64,000 nt of DNA from Chitinophaga pinensis (GCA_945873505.1 CAMCDQ010000001.1:62001-126000), one strand, 5' to 3'; positions 8,918 through 17,910 are shown, numbered from the stretch's first letter. Numbers and translations are program-made. Notes: generated from the letters alone by a model not told the origin.

Positions 8918-10054
8918 ATGAAAATCCAAAACCAAGCCATTTTATCCATAGGAAGCAATCAAGGCAATCGTCTTGAAAATATCCAACAATGCATTCAATT
9001 GATTCATTTGGAACTGGGTTCGGTTTTCAAAGTCTCTAAATTATACGAAACTCCTTCTTGGGGTTTTGAAAGTGATGCTTTCTATAATTGTGCAATTGCA
9101 ATTCATACGCATAAATCGCCGTTGAAATTATTGTCTGCAATTCTTAAAATCGAAAAAAAATTAGGAAGAATTCGAAAAGAGCATTTGGGATACCAATCGC
9201 GAACCATTGATATTGATATTGTTAGTTTTGAAAATGAAATCGTTCAAACGGAAACTTTAGAAATTCCGCATCCGCAAATGCAAAACCGTTTGTTTGTTTT
9301 ATTGCCAATAAACGATATGCAATTGGATTTTGTGCATCCTGTTTTCGAGAAAACGATTCCGGTTTTAATTGATGAATGTGAAGACAAGAGCGTTTGTAAA
9401 ATGGTTTATAATTTAGAATTACCATTAGAAAAATACAATTTACAACAGTACAATTACATTGCAATTGAAGGGAATATTGGCGCAGGAAAAACGACGTTGG
9501 CTTCTAAAATTGCTAAAGATTTTAATGCAAAAACGGTATTTGAACGTTTTGCTGACAACCCGTTTTTACCAAAATTTTATAAAGATCAAAACCGGTATGC
9601 TTTTCCATTAGAAATGTCATTTTTGGCGGACAGATACCAACAATTATCGGATGATTTAGCGCAATTTGATTTGTTTAAAGATTTTATTGTTGCGGATTAT
9701 CACATATTCAAATCCTTAATTTTTGCAAAAGTCACGTTGCAAGAAGATGAATATCGATTGTATAAATCACTGTTTGATATTATTTATAAGGAAATGCCAA
9801 AGCCTGATTTGTATGTCTATTTGTATCAAAATACAGATCGATTATTGCAAAATATCAAACGCAGAGGCAGAAGTTACGAGCAGGAAATTCCTGCAGAATA
9901 TTTGGATAAAATCAATAAAGGATATTTGGATTATATCAAATCTCAAACCAACTTAAACGTATTAATTATTGATGTTTCCGAAAGAGATTTCGTCAAGAAA
10001 CAAAGCGATTATATTTTTATTTTGGAAGAAATTAGAAAGAAAGTAGAACAATAG
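8918..10054 (+). CDS. folK: Fused HPPK (FolK) and deoxynucleoside kinase
   Basis: One 378-aa reading frame joins two enzymes. Residues 1 to about 150 are 2-amino-4-hydroxy-6-hydroxymethyldihydropteridine diphosphokinase of folate synthesis (SIGSNQGNR at 10-18, RTIDIDI at 95-101, and the HPQMQNRLFVLLP block). From about residue 178 the protein is a deoxynucleoside kinase of the dCK/dGK/TK2 family, with P-loop GNIGAGKTT at 185-193, an FERFADNPFLPKFY segment, and the lid-like RRGRSYEQ stretch. The second domain salvages deoxynucleosides. No stop or start separates the halves and the joining linker is about 30 residues. Such fusions are known in Flavobacteriia. It is convergent with the methyltransferase gene, leaving one base between stops. 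Confidence 0.92.
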   Translation: MKIQNQAILSIGSNQGNRLENIQQCIQLIHLELGSVFKVSKLYETPSWGFESDAFYNCAIAIHTHKSPLKLLSAILKIEKKLGRIRKEHLGYQSRTIDIDIVSFENEIVQTETLEIPHPQMQNRLFVLLPINDMQLDFVHPVFEKTIPVLIDECEDKSVCKMVYNLELPLEKYNLQQYNYIAIEGNIGAGKTTLASKIAKDFNAKTVFERFADNPFLPKFYKDQNRYAFPLEMSFLADRYQQLSDDLAQFDLFKDFIVADYHIFKSLIFAKVTLQEDEYRLYKSLFDIIYKEMPKPDLYVYLYQNTDRLLQNIKRRGRSYEQEIPAEYLDKINKGYLDYIKSQTNLNVLIIDVSERDFVKKQSDYIFILEEIRKKVEQ

Positions 10055-10055
10055 T

Positions 10056-10583
10056 TTATCTTATTTTCTTGAAAAAGTCCCAAATCACAATTCCTGCACT
10101 TACGGCAATATTCAACGAATGTTTAGTTCCTAATTGAGGAATTTCTATGGTTCCATCGCACAATTCAATTGCGTTTTGTGAAACACCAAATACTTCGTTT
10201 CCAAAAACCAAAGCGTACTTTACATTGGTTTCAACTTCAAAATCTTGAAGAAAAATAGCGCTTTCAACTTGCTCAATGGCAAATACTTTCACACCTTCGG
10301 ATTTCAGTTTTTCTATGACTTTTAAAACACTTTCGCAATGTTCCCAAACCACTGTTTCTGTTGCTCCTAATGCAGTTTTATGAATTTCTTTATTTGGCGG
10401 AATTGCTGTAATTCCGCACAAATATATTTTTTCTATCAAAAAAGCATCGGAAGTTCTAAAAACAGAACCAATATTATTCAAACTTCGAATGTCATCGAGA
10501 ATAATAATAATTGGGGTTTTTGTAGCCTCTTTGAAATCATCGACAGATTTTCTGTTTAATTCACTGTTTTCAAGTTTTCGCAT
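10056..10583 (-). CDS. SpoU/TrmH-family RNA 2'-O-methyltransferase
   Basis: This 175-aa protein is a single SPOUT domain with no N-terminal RNA-binding extension. The three family motifs are visible: LDDIRSLNNIGSVFRTSDAF (about residues 29-48), LVFGNEVFGVS (about 128-138) and IPQLGTKHSLNIAVSAGIV (about 148-166), which form the knotted S-adenosylmethionine site. It methylates ribose in tRNA or rRNA; the exact nucleotide cannot be told from the sequence. It lies upstream of folK in the opposite direction. Confidence 0.92.
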   Translation of the reverse strand: MRKLENSELNRKSVDDFKEATKTPIIIILDDIRSLNNIGSVFRTSDAFLIEKIYLCGITAIPPNKEIHKTALGATETVVWEHCESVLKVIEKLKSEGVKVFAIEQVESAIFLQDFEVETNVKYALVFGNEVFGVSQNAIELCDGTIEIPQLGTKHSLNIAVSAGIVIWDFFKKIR

Positions 10584-10601
10584 AGTTTTTGGATACTGTT
10601 T

Positions 10602-10635
10602 AAAAAAAAAGCTCCCTAATGAAAGGAAGCTTTTT
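10602..10635 (-). terminator. Terminator for the DUF1573 gene
   Basis: AAAAAGCTCCC (10605-10615) faces GGAAGCTTTTT (10625-10635) with one mismatch and an 8- to 9-nt loop. It is symmetric but lies immediately downstream of the minus-strand DUF1573 gene. Confidence 0.75.
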
Positions 10636-10653
10636 ATATTTATTTAAATAAAT

Positions 10654-11124
10654 TTAGCTTTTTGGAGCTGCTGGAACCGCAGCAGGAGTTGGATTTGGTA
10701 AAACAGTACCTTTAATTGTCAATACTTTTGTAGACTGACCTTCAGCATTTGAAGTTACTGTCACAGATTTTGTGAAAGCACCCACTCTATCAGTTGCATA
10801 TTTCACACCGATAATTCCTTTTGCACCTGGAGCAATTGGCTCTTTTGGTGTTGTTGGAACGGTACATCCACAAGACCCTTGTGTGTTTGAAATAATTAAT
10901 GGCTTGTTACCATTATTTGTGAAAACAAATTCACGTTCGCCATTAGCATTGTGCTCAATAGTTCCGTAATCGATAGTTTCAGTTTCAAAAACTATTCCAG
11001 CACCTTCAACTTTTGGAGCAATTATTTTAGTATCTGCAGGCGCTTTCGCTTTCTTAGTTTCTTGTGCGTTAGAAGTTGTAAATCCTATAACTGTTAGCAT
11101 AGCTAATAAAAATATTTTTTTCAT
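10654..11124 (-). CDS. Exported DUF1573 protein
   Basis: This 156-aa protein has a signal peptide (about residues 1-20, ending SNAQE) and one DUF1573 Ig-like domain (about 45-142). The diagnostic block GSCGCTVPTTPKEPIAPGAK contains a CGC pair, and VTVTSNA follows. The C-terminus is Ala/Pro-rich. DUF1573 proteins are abundant in Bacteroidota cell envelopes and are of unknown role. A -7-like element (TAGATTTG read on the minus strand, 11151-11158) lies 26 bp upstream of the start, without a clear -33 partner. Confidence 0.88.
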   Translation of the reverse strand: MKKIFLLAMLTVIGFTTSNAQETKKAKAPADTKIIAPKVEGAGIVFETETIDYGTIEHNANGEREFVFTNNGNKPLIISNTQGSCGCTVPTTPKEPIAPGAKGIIGVKYATDRVGAFTKSVTVTSNAEGQSTKVLTIKGTVLPNPTPAAVPAAPKS

Positions 11125-11288
11125 TGTAATTTTAAATTAAATTATTGGAACAAATCTAAATAAAAATTTCAATTCTACTAATAAAATTTTCTTAAAATTA
11201 AATTAATTTTCTAAAGTCATAAATTCATTATAAAAATAATTAAATTCGCTCTTGGAATATTCATATCTCATTTAATACAATAATTACT

Positions 11289-13895
11289 TTGGCATCTAAA
11301 GAAAAAGAAGTGAAGGAAACCCCTTTAATGAAGCAATACAACGAAATCAAAAGGAAATATCCTGATGCTTGCTTGTTGTTTCGTGTGGGAGATTTTTATG
11401 AAACTTTTGGTGAAGATGCTGTTCGTGCGTCAAAAATCCTTGGGATTACCCTCACAAAACGTGGTGCTGGTTCGGCAACAGAAACTGCTTTGGCAGGTTT
11501 TCCGCACCATTCTATTAATACGTATTTGCCGAAATTGGTAAAAGCGGGACTTCGAGTGGCTATTTGTGATCAATTGGAAGACCCAAAAATGACGAAATCA
11601 ATTGTCAAAAGAGGCGTTACCGAATTAATTACACCGGGTGTTTCAATGAATGATGAGGTTTTGCAATCAAAATCGAATAATTTCTTGGCTTCTATTTACT
11701 TTGGTAAAAAAAATATTGGAATTTCATTTTTAGATGTTTCTACAGGCGAATTTTTAACAGCTCAGGGAACGGAAGATTATATTGACAAATTATTGCAGAA
11801 TTTTAATCCAAGTGAGGTTTTGATTCCAAAGAATAATAAAAACGATTTTAAGGAAACTTTCGGCGACGAGTATCATAATTTTTATTTAGAAGATTGGGTT
11901 TATAAAGAAGATTATGCTTTTGAAACGCTCACAAATCACTTTCAAACGGTCTCTTTAAAAGGATTTGGAATTGAAGAATTATCCGAAGGAATCATTGCGT
12001 CGGGAGCGATTTTATTTTATTTATCAGAAACACAACATAATAAATTACAACACATTACATCCATTCAGCGCATTGCAGAAGACGCTTATGTGTGGATGGA
12101 TCGGTTTACAATTCGGAATTTAGAGTTGTACCACAGTTACAATCCAAATGCCGTAACTTTATTAGATGTAATCGATAGAACGCTTTCGCCAATGGGTGGA
12201 AGGTTGCTAAAACGTTGGTTGGCATTGCCTTTGAAAGACATTCATAAAATTAGAAATCGACACGAAGTAGTTTCTTATTTGAAAGAAAATCAACCAATTT
12301 TAAAGAATATTCAACATCAAATAAAGCAGATTTCTGATTTGGAGCGTTTGATTACTAAAATTGCAACTGGAAAAGTTTCCCCTCGTGAAGTGGTTTATTT
12401 GAAAGAATCGTTGGATGCAATTATTCCAATTAAAAAATTAGCGTTAGAAAGTCCACAAGAAGCCGTGAAAGTTATTGGCGATTCCTTGCACAGCTGCGAG
12501 TTATTGCGTGAAAAAATCAAAACTACTTTGAATCAGGATGCGCCTGTTGCTATTGCAAAAGGAAATGCGATTGCCAAAGGAATCAGTGAAGAATTGGATG
12601 ATTTACGGGCAATTTCAACTTCTGGAAAAGCGTTTTTAGAAGGTATTGAAAAACGGGAATCAGAAAATACAGGAATTTCATCGTTAAAAATTTCCTTTAA
12701 TAATGTTTTTGGATATTATATAGAAGTTCGAAATACGCATAAAGATAAAGTTCCCGCAGAATGGATTCGCAAGCAAACATTGGTAAATGCAGAGCGCTAT
12801 ATCACGGAAGAGCTTAAAGAATATGAAACCAAAATTCTTGGTGCCGAAGAAAAAATACACAAATTAGAAATGGATTTATTCGAGCAATTGGTCGCTTGGA
12901 TTACAACTTATATTAAGCCAGTTCAGCTTAACGCAAATTTGGTAGCGCAGTTGGACTGCCTGACTTCTTTCGCACAATTGGCGATTGAAAATAAATATGT
13001 TTGTCCCGAATTAGACGAAACTTTTGAATTGGATATAAAAAATGGTCGGCATCCTGTGATCGAAAAACAATTGCCTGTTGGAATGCCGTACATCGCAAAT
13101 GATGTTTTTTTAGATCGAGATACGCAGCAATTAATTATGATTACGGGACCAAATATGTCTGGTAAATCAGCTATTTTACGACAAACTGCTTTGATAGTTT
13201 TGTTGGCACAAATGGGAAGTTTTGTACCTGCCGATAACGTAAGAATGGGTATTATCGATAAAATTTTTACGAGAGTTGGAGCCAGCGATAATATTTCGAT
13301 GGGGGAATCCACGTTTATGGTTGAGATGAATGAAACGGCTTCAATTTTGAATAATTTATCTGATAGGAGTTTGATTTTATTAGATGAAATAGGAAGAGGC
13401 ACAAGTACGTATGATGGAATTTCGATAGCGCGGGCAATTGCAGAATTTTTGCACGAACATCCATCAAAACCGAAGACTTTATTTGCAACACATTACCACG
13501 AGTTGAATGAAATGAGTGAATTATTGCCTCGAATTCAAAATTTCAATGTTTCTGTAAAGGAGTTAAAAGACACGGTGCTTTTTATTAGAAAATTAGTAAA
13601 AGGAGGAAGTGCGCATAGTTTTGGTATTCACGTGGCTAAAATGGCTGGAATGCCACAAACGGTGATTTTAAAAGCGCAAAAGTTATTAAAAAAATTAGAA
13701 AAAGATCATTCTGGCGATGCGTTAACAGGAATTAAGGCGGAGAAAGAGCAAATGCAAATGAGTTTCTTTAATTTGGACGATCCTTTATTAGAAGAAATTA
13801 AAGAAGAAATACTTAATTTAGACATCAATACCTTGACACCAATAGAAGCGATGATGAAACTCAACGAAATTAAAAGAATGTTGACTAAGAAATAA
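11289..13895 (+). CDS. mutS: DNA mismatch repair protein MutS
   Basis: This 868-aa protein recognises mismatches and starts repair with MutL. The mismatch-binding domain I begins almost at once, with LLFRVGDFYETFGEDA carrying the Phe-x-Glu wedge (FYE). Connector, lever and clamp domains follow. The C-terminal ATPase has Walker A GPNMSGKS (about residues 621-628), Walker B LILLDEIGRGTST and the FATHYHEL switch. The start codon is TTG; no in-frame ATG precedes domain I, and residues MASKEKEVKETPLMKQY are what the family shows there. It stands alone as a transcription unit. Confidence 0.96.
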   Translation: MASKEKEVKETPLMKQYNEIKRKYPDACLLFRVGDFYETFGEDAVRASKILGITLTKRGAGSATETALAGFPHHSINTYLPKLVKAGLRVAICDQLEDPKMTKSIVKRGVTELITPGVSMNDEVLQSKSNNFLASIYFGKKNIGISFLDVSTGEFLTAQGTEDYIDKLLQNFNPSEVLIPKNNKNDFKETFGDEYHNFYLEDWVYKEDYAFETLTNHFQTVSLKGFGIEELSEGIIASGAILFYLSETQHNKLQHITSIQRIAEDAYVWMDRFTIRNLELYHSYNPNAVTLLDVIDRTLSPMGGRLLKRWLALPLKDIHKIRNRHEVVSYLKENQPILKNIQHQIKQISDLERLITKIATGKVSPREVVYLKESLDAIIPIKKLALESPQEAVKVIGDSLHSCELLREKIKTTLNQDAPVAIAKGNAIAKGISEELDDLRAISTSGKAFLEGIEKRESENTGISSLKISFNNVFGYYIEVRNTHKDKVPAEWIRKQTLVNAERYITEELKEYETKILGAEEKIHKLEMDLFEQLVAWITTYIKPVQLNANLVAQLDCLTSFAQLAIENKYVCPELDETFELDIKNGRHPVIEKQLPVGMPYIANDVFLDRDTQQLIMITGPNMSGKSAILRQTALIVLLAQMGSFVPADNVRMGIIDKIFTRVGASDNISMGESTFMVEMNETASILNNLSDRSLILLDEIGRGTSTYDGISIARAIAEFLHEHPSKPKTLFATHYHELNEMSELLPRIQNFNVSVKELKDTVLFIRKLVKGGSAHSFGIHVAKMAGMPQTVILKAQKLLKKLEKDHSGDALTGIKAEKEQMQMSFFNLDDPLLEEIKEEILNLDINTLTPIEAMMKLNEIKRMLTKK

Positions 13896-13963
13896 TTAGT
13901 TTTGTATTAAAGGCAACGTTATCAGAAGTTTAAATTCGTGCTATTATTTTTTAAAAAAAAGAC

Positions 13964-13993
13964 TTGTATAATTGAATAAATGTATTAAATTTG
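13964..13993 (+). promoter_or_regulatory. Promoter of the tRNA-Gly/tRNA-Leu unit
   Basis: TTG (13964-13966), exactly 19 bp, then TAAATTTG (13986-13993) matches the Bacteroidota TTG-N19-TAnnTTTG consensus. A GC-rich run CCCCCGC follows. The start would be near 14000, about 40 nt before tRNA-Gly. Confidence 0.8.
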
Positions 13994-14041
13994 CCCCCGC
14001 AATACATAACAAGTAAAGCGGCTCTTTTTAAAAATTGAAAT

Positions 14042-14114
14042 GCGAAAATAGCTCAGTTGGTAGAGCGCGACCTTGCCAAGGTCGAGGTCGCGGGTTCGAG
14101 CCCCGTTTTTCGCT
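14042..14114 (+). tRNA. tRNA-Gly (anticodon GCC)
   Basis: A 73-nt cloverleaf without encoded CCA. The acceptor stem GCGAAAA pairs with TTTTCGC, the anticodon stem CGACC pairs with GGTCG around the loop TTGCCAA, and the T loop is TTCGAGC. The discriminator base is T. The anticodon GCC reads glycine codons GGC and GGU. Confidence 0.96.
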
Positions 14115-14150
14115 CTATACCATAGAAATTAAATTTTTTAATTTCAAAAT

Positions 14151-14235
14151 GCTTGGGTGGTGAAATTGGTAGACACGCTGGACTTAAAATCCAGTGACTG
14201 TAATGGTCGTACGGGTTCAAGTCCCGTCCCGAGTA
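14151..14235 (+). tRNA. tRNA-Leu (anticodon TAA)
   Basis: An 85-nt type II tRNA with a long variable arm. The acceptor GCTTGGG pairs with CCCGAGT using two wobble pairs. The anticodon stem CTGGA/TCCAG encloses CTTAAAA, giving anticodon UAA. The T loop is TTCAAGT and the discriminator is A, as expected for leucine. It is 36 bp after tRNA-Gly and is probably cotranscribed. Confidence 0.96.
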
Positions 14236-14241
14236 CAAGAA

Positions 14242-14271
14242 AGCTTCAAACATAGTTTGGAGCTTTTTTTA
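14242..14271 (+). terminator. Terminator of the tRNA unit
   Basis: AGCTTCAAAC (14242-14251) faces GTTTGGAGCT with one wobble and a short ATA loop, followed by a run of seven T. It starts seven bases after the tRNA-Leu end. Confidence 0.85.
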
Positions 14272-14326
14272 TTTTAATTAAGTTCAACTCATTTTCCCTA
14301 ATCTTCAATCTAAAATCATAAATTAA

Positions 14327-14674
14327 ATGGGTGCTTTTGTTATCAGTAAAAGATTTGACGAGTATTATAAATTTGTATTTACTTCCAGAAAAGGCAAGGC
14401 AATATTCACCAGTTTTCGCTACGAGTTGAAATTTGAATGTGAGGAAGGAATTGACTATTTTAAAAGTACAATTGAAGAAGTTACTTTTGTAAAGGTGCGA
14501 ACCGCGGGTGGAAAGTACTATTTTAAAATAATGTTGGAAGAAGCTCATTTTGCGACAAGCAGAAAATACAATACCGAATTATTATTGGATAAAGGGATCA
14601 AAGAAATTCAGGACTATGCACACAAAGCTGAAATTCTAGATTTCACTTTAAACGAAGTAATTTTCCAGGAATAA
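14327..14674 (+). CDS. DUF1508 (YegP-like) small protein
   Basis: This 115-aa protein resembles the DUF1508/YegP family of small duplicated beta-alpha proteins. Two similar units are visible, FVISKRFDEYYKFVFTSRKG at the start and VKVRTAGGKYYFKIMLEEA in the middle, each with the aromatic YYKF/YYFK strand and a following segment. There is no signal peptide. The function is unknown; YegP-type proteins are often stress-related. It stands alone between the tRNA unit and a bidirectional terminator. Confidence 0.68.
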   Translation: MGAFVISKRFDEYYKFVFTSRKGKAIFTSFRYELKFECEEGIDYFKSTIEEVTFVKVRTAGGKYYFKIMLEEAHFATSRKYNTELLLDKGIKEIQDYAHKAEILDFTLNEVIFQE

Positions 14675-14692
14675 TAGTTCTAAAATGTAGAT

Positions 14693-14722
14693 AAAAAAAA
14701 GCCACGCATTGCGTGGCTTTTC
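14693..14722. terminator. Bidirectional terminator
   Basis: GCCACGC-ATT-GCGTGGC is a perfect 7-bp stem with A8 before it and TTTT after it. It lies between the convergent DUF1508 and lipoprotein genes and serves both strands. Confidence 0.9.
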
Positions 14723-14743
14723 AAATTCTTAGAGTGTTTCTAA

Positions 14744-14932
14744 TTATTTTGCAGCTGGAGCTTCAGCAGCTGGAGCTTCAGCAGCAGCTGTAGTGTCAAC
14801 AGCTGTAGTGTCAGCAGCTGGAGCAGCCTCAACAGCTGGAGCTTCTTCTACTGGTGCAGCTTCTTCAGCTTTTTTACAAGAAACAGTTGCTAAAACAGCA
14901 ACAAATGCTAAACTTAAAAGTACTTTTTTCAT
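14744..14932 (-). CDS. Small Ala/Pro/Glu-rich lipoprotein
   Basis: A 62-aa predicted lipoprotein. The N-terminus is a lipoprotein signal with the lipobox ATVSC (Cys19) followed by KK. The mature part is low-complexity: EEAAPVEEAPAVEAAPAA, then a double VDTTA unit, then repeated AEAPA. The gene has short tandem repeats of about 15 bp that match the protein repeats. Similar tiny acidic Ala-rich lipoproteins are common in Flavobacteriia and have no known function. A -7-like element (TATCTTTG on the minus strand, 14970-14977) precedes it. Confidence 0.78.
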   Translation of the reverse strand: MKKVLLSLAFVAVLATVSCKKAEEAAPVEEAPAVEAAPAADTTAVDTTAAAEAPAAEAPAAK

Positions 14933-15160
14933 CTTACTTAATTATAAAAGGTTAATTATTAATTCGAAGCAAAGATATAAATTTTTTAATAGGTAAAAAT
15001 TATTTTTTAATTTTTTTTCAAAAAAAGAATTCTTTGCAACTGTTAAAATATTTAACAATTACTGTGCCACAAATTGAAAACCGTAAAAAAAAGTTAAATA
15101 TTCTTTATTTTAAGGAAAATCAGTACTTGTTTAGTCGTGAAAGCCTTCTTTTTCAGTGCT

Positions 15161-15298
15161 TTACTTTTTTGGATATACTAATTTTAATTCTTCAATCAAG
15201 TTATTTGCACCCGCATATTTATCAATTATGAATAAAACATAGCGAATGTCAACCATAATATTTCTGTAAATGCTTGGATCGTAGTAAATATCACTCAT
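15161..15298 (-). CDS. Small ORF of 45 aa, possible gene remnant
   Basis: In the 431-bp gap 14933-15363 one minus-strand frame has protein-like composition. It encodes a 45-aa peptide beginning MSDIYYDPSIYRNIMVDIRY, with a hydrophobic IRYVLFIIDKY core and a charged end LIEELKLVYPKK. The frame is open about 13 codons further upstream (…NFDRVWEGI) to a TGA, so the ATG at 15298 may be internal to a once longer gene. I do not recognise the family. The rest of the gap is AT-rich with no other signal. Confidence 0.35.
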   Translation of the reverse strand: MSDIYYDPSIYRNIMVDIRYVLFIIDKYAGANNLIEELKLVYPKK

Positions 15299-15363
15299 GA
15301 TTCCTTCCCAAACTCTATCAAAATTCAACCCAATTAAGTTTCAATTTTTAGTTTTTAATTTAT

Positions 15364-16620
15364 TTAGATTGTTTTTTTAGGGGCAATATGGTTCATTATA
15401 ATATCGGTTGCATTTTTATTCATTTCCACAAAAGTGCTGCAAATATGACCTTTTTCAAAACGAATGTCTTGATTTTGAATTAAATTATCAAAAGCTTCCT
15501 TCAATTCTTCTTGAGTTGAAATTGAAATACAACCTTCCAAATTCACTAGGGCTGCAGCCTCTGGAAAATGCGAATAATTGGGTCCAATAACAATTGGAAT
15601 ACCAAAAGTCGCTGGTTCTAATAAATTATGAACGCCAGGATTTCCAAAACCACCGCCTACATACGCAATATCAGCATAACTATAAATCTTCGTCAAAATT
15701 CCGATGCTATCAATAATGAAAACATCAAAATGTGATAAATTTATTGGATTTGAACTCGTAAAATCTACCTCAGAAAACAACATTGTTTTTTTAGAAATAC
15801 TGTTCTTCAAAGCTTGAATTTGTTCTGTTTTGATATTGTGAGGTGCTATTATGAACTTCACATTTTCAGCTGAATTTATATACGGTACAAGCAACGATTC
15901 GTCTTTTGGCCACGAACTTCCAACAACAATTGTCAACGAATTATTCTTAAATTCCTCGATAAATTCTAAGGAGTTATCTCTATTTAAAATCGAAGCAACT
16001 CTATCAAAACGGGTATCGCCAGAAACAGTAACATTTGATTTTCCAAGTTTCAATAAAAGGTCTTTTGATTTTGAATTTTGCACAAAAAAATGTTCAAAAG
16101 CATTCAGAGCGTTTCTGTAAAAACCGCCATACCATTTGAAAAATAATTGGTCTTCTCTAAAAATTCCTGAGATTAAATAGGTTGGTGTTTCCCGATTTTT
16201 CAACGCATTCAAAAAATTTGGCCAATATTCATATTTTATAAAAAATGCCATATCTGGTCGCACAATTTCCATAAATTTATCTACATTGGATTGCGTATCC
16301 AACGGCAAATAAACCGTCACATCTGCAATGGTGTTATTTTTACGAATTTCATAACCAGAAGGCGAAAAAAATGTCAGCACAATTAAATGGTTCGGAAACC
16401 TACTTTTCATCCGTTCCATAACGGGCAAGCCTTGCTCGTATTCCCCTAAAGAAGCGGCGTGAAACCAAATAGTCTTATCGTAAGCCTTGATTTTATTAGA
16501 TAATACTTTGTAAGTGGACTTTCTGCCTTCAACAAAAAGTTTTATTTTTGGGTTGAAAAGGACTCCGATTTTCAAAATAAAATCGGCGCAGACCACTATT
16601 AAATTATATATAAATAACAT
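15364..16620 (-). CDS. waaA: 3-deoxy-D-manno-octulosonic acid (Kdo) transferase
   Basis: This 418-aa GT30-family glycosyltransferase adds Kdo from CMP-Kdo to lipid A at the inner membrane. An N-terminal hydrophobic segment (about residues 1-20) anchors it. Typical blocks are IWFHAASLGEYEQGLPVME (about 51-69), containing the catalytic-type Glu, VVGSSWPKDESLL in the second lobe, and AYVGGGFGNPGVHNLLEPA near residue 325. Length and motif order are typical. It is divergent from the aminotransferase gene, in a small region of surface-polysaccharide genes. Confidence 0.93.
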   Translation of the reverse strand: MLFIYNLIVVCADFILKIGVLFNPKIKLFVEGRKSTYKVLSNKIKAYDKTIWFHAASLGEYEQGLPVMERMKSRFPNHLIVLTFFSPSGYEIRKNNTIADVTVYLPLDTQSNVDKFMEIVRPDMAFFIKYEYWPNFLNALKNRETPTYLISGIFREDQLFFKWYGGFYRNALNAFEHFFVQNSKSKDLLLKLGKSNVTVSGDTRFDRVASILNRDNSLEFIEEFKNNSLTIVVGSSWPKDESLLVPYINSAENVKFIIAPHNIKTEQIQALKNSISKKTMLFSEVDFTSSNPINLSHFDVFIIDSIGILTKIYSYADIAYVGGGFGNPGVHNLLEPATFGIPIVIGPNYSHFPEAAALVNLEGCISISTQEELKEAFDNLIQNQDIRFEKGHICSTFVEMNKNATDIIMNHIAPKKTI

Positions 16621-16667
16621 AGATTGTATTTTGTGGGGCTAAAATACATCACTTTATAGAATTTTCA

Positions 16668-16697
16668 TTGCTATAACTCATTAAATAACTATTTTTG
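16668..16697 (+). promoter_or_regulatory. Promoter of the aminotransferase gene
   Basis: TTG (16668-16670), 19 bp, then TATTTTTG (16690-16697) matches the Bacteroidota consensus exactly. The predicted leader is about 70 nt. The element lies in the divergent spacer with waaA. Confidence 0.72.
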
Positions 16698-16773
16698 TAA
16701 TTCGTTTTAAGAAAATTTGCTTTTTTGAGTAACTTTTGACATCAAACGTATCAACATTATAACCTTTTTATCG

Positions 16774-17904
16774 ATGAAAAAAATCCAAATGGTTGACCTG
16801 AAAGGGCAATATGAAGCTATAAAAGAAACCGTAAATAATTCTATTCAAGAAGTTTTAGATACCAATACCTATATTAATGGACCTCAAGTTCAGCAATTTC
16901 AAAAAAATTTAGAAGAATATTTGGATGTAAAACACGTAATTCCTTGCGCTAATGGAACCGATGCGTTACAAATTGCAATGATGGGTTTGGATTTAAAGCC
17001 TGGCGACGAGGTAATTACTGCCGATTTTACTTTTGCTGCAACCGTTGAAGTCATTGCGTTATTGCAATTAACTCCCGTTTTAGTCGATGTGGATTTGGTT
17101 AATATGAACATTTCGATTGAGGCTATTAAAAAAGCAATTACGCCAAAAACGAAAGCCATTGTTCCCGTGCATTTGTTCGGTCGTGCCGCCAATATGGAAA
17201 CGATTGTGCGCATTGCAAAAGAATTTAATTTATATGTTATTGAAGACAATGCCCAAGCAATTGGTGCAAATTGCAAGTTTTCTGATGGCACCAAAATGAA
17301 AGCTGGAACAATTGGACACGTAGGTTCAACTTCCTTTTTTCCTTCAAAAAATTTAGGTTGTTATGGAGATGGAGGTGCAATTTTCACCAATGACGATGCT
17401 TTGGCGCACAAACTTCGTGGAATTGTAAATCACGGAATGTACGTACGGTACCATCACGATGTTGTGGGCGTAAATTCTCGTTTAGACAGTATTCAAGCGG
17501 CGGTTTTAAACGCTAAATTACCTTTATTAGATCAATATAATGCAGCGCGTCAAAATGCGGCACGCAAGTATTCTGCAGCTTTTGAAGGGCATAAAAATAT
17601 TGTGGCACCAAGTATTTGCGACATTTGCGATTGCCACGTTTTTCACCAATATACCCTAAGAATCATCGACGGCGACAGAGATGGATTGATGCAACATTTG
17701 CTTGATAAAGCCATTCCTTGCGCCATATATTATCCAATTCCGTTGCATTCTCAAAAGGCCTATTTGGATTCAAGATACAAAGAAGAAGATTTTCCAGTAA
17801 CTAATTTATTGGCAAAACAAGTTATTTCTTTACCAATGCATACCGAATTAGATGACGAACAAATCAAGTTTATTACCGATTCAGTTTTAGAATATTTAAA
17901 ATAA
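16774..17904 (+). CDS. DegT/DnrJ/EryC1/StrS-family sugar aminotransferase
   Basis: This 376-aa PLP enzyme transfers an amino group to a nucleotide-linked keto sugar for surface polysaccharide synthesis. The PLP-binding features are GTDALQIAMMG, DFTFAATVEVI, the EDNAQAIGA segment and the Schiff-base lysine Lys192 in FFPSKNLGCYGDGGA. The length is normal. The neighbours waaA, galE and a glycosyltransferase support a role in lipopolysaccharide or glycan synthesis. Which amino sugar it makes cannot be told. Confidence 0.92.
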   Translation: MKKIQMVDLKGQYEAIKETVNNSIQEVLDTNTYINGPQVQQFQKNLEEYLDVKHVIPCANGTDALQIAMMGLDLKPGDEVITADFTFAATVEVIALLQLTPVLVDVDLVNMNISIEAIKKAITPKTKAIVPVHLFGRAANMETIVRIAKEFNLYVIEDNAQAIGANCKFSDGTKMKAGTIGHVGSTSFFPSKNLGCYGDGGAIFTNDDALAHKLRGIVNHGMYVRYHHDVVGVNSRLDSIQAAVLNAKLPLLDQYNAARQNAARKYSAAFEGHKNIVAPSICDICDCHVFHQYTLRIIDGDRDGLMQHLLDKAIPCAIYYPIPLHSQKAYLDSRYKEEDFPVTNLLAKQVISLPMHTELDDEQIKFITDSVLEYLK

Positions 17905-17910
17905 TTTTTT

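Noticed and set aside
12923..13402. 159-codon minus-strand frame inside mutS
   Set aside because: Antisense of the MutS ATPase domain with no independent signals.
14053..14253. Minus-strand open frame of 66 codons
   Set aside because: It covers both tRNA genes in antisense; the peptide is an artefact of tRNA sequence.
15034..15231. Plus-strand 65-codon frame in the gap before waaA
   Set aside because: Composition is random-looking and it overlaps a better minus-strand frame at 15161-15298.
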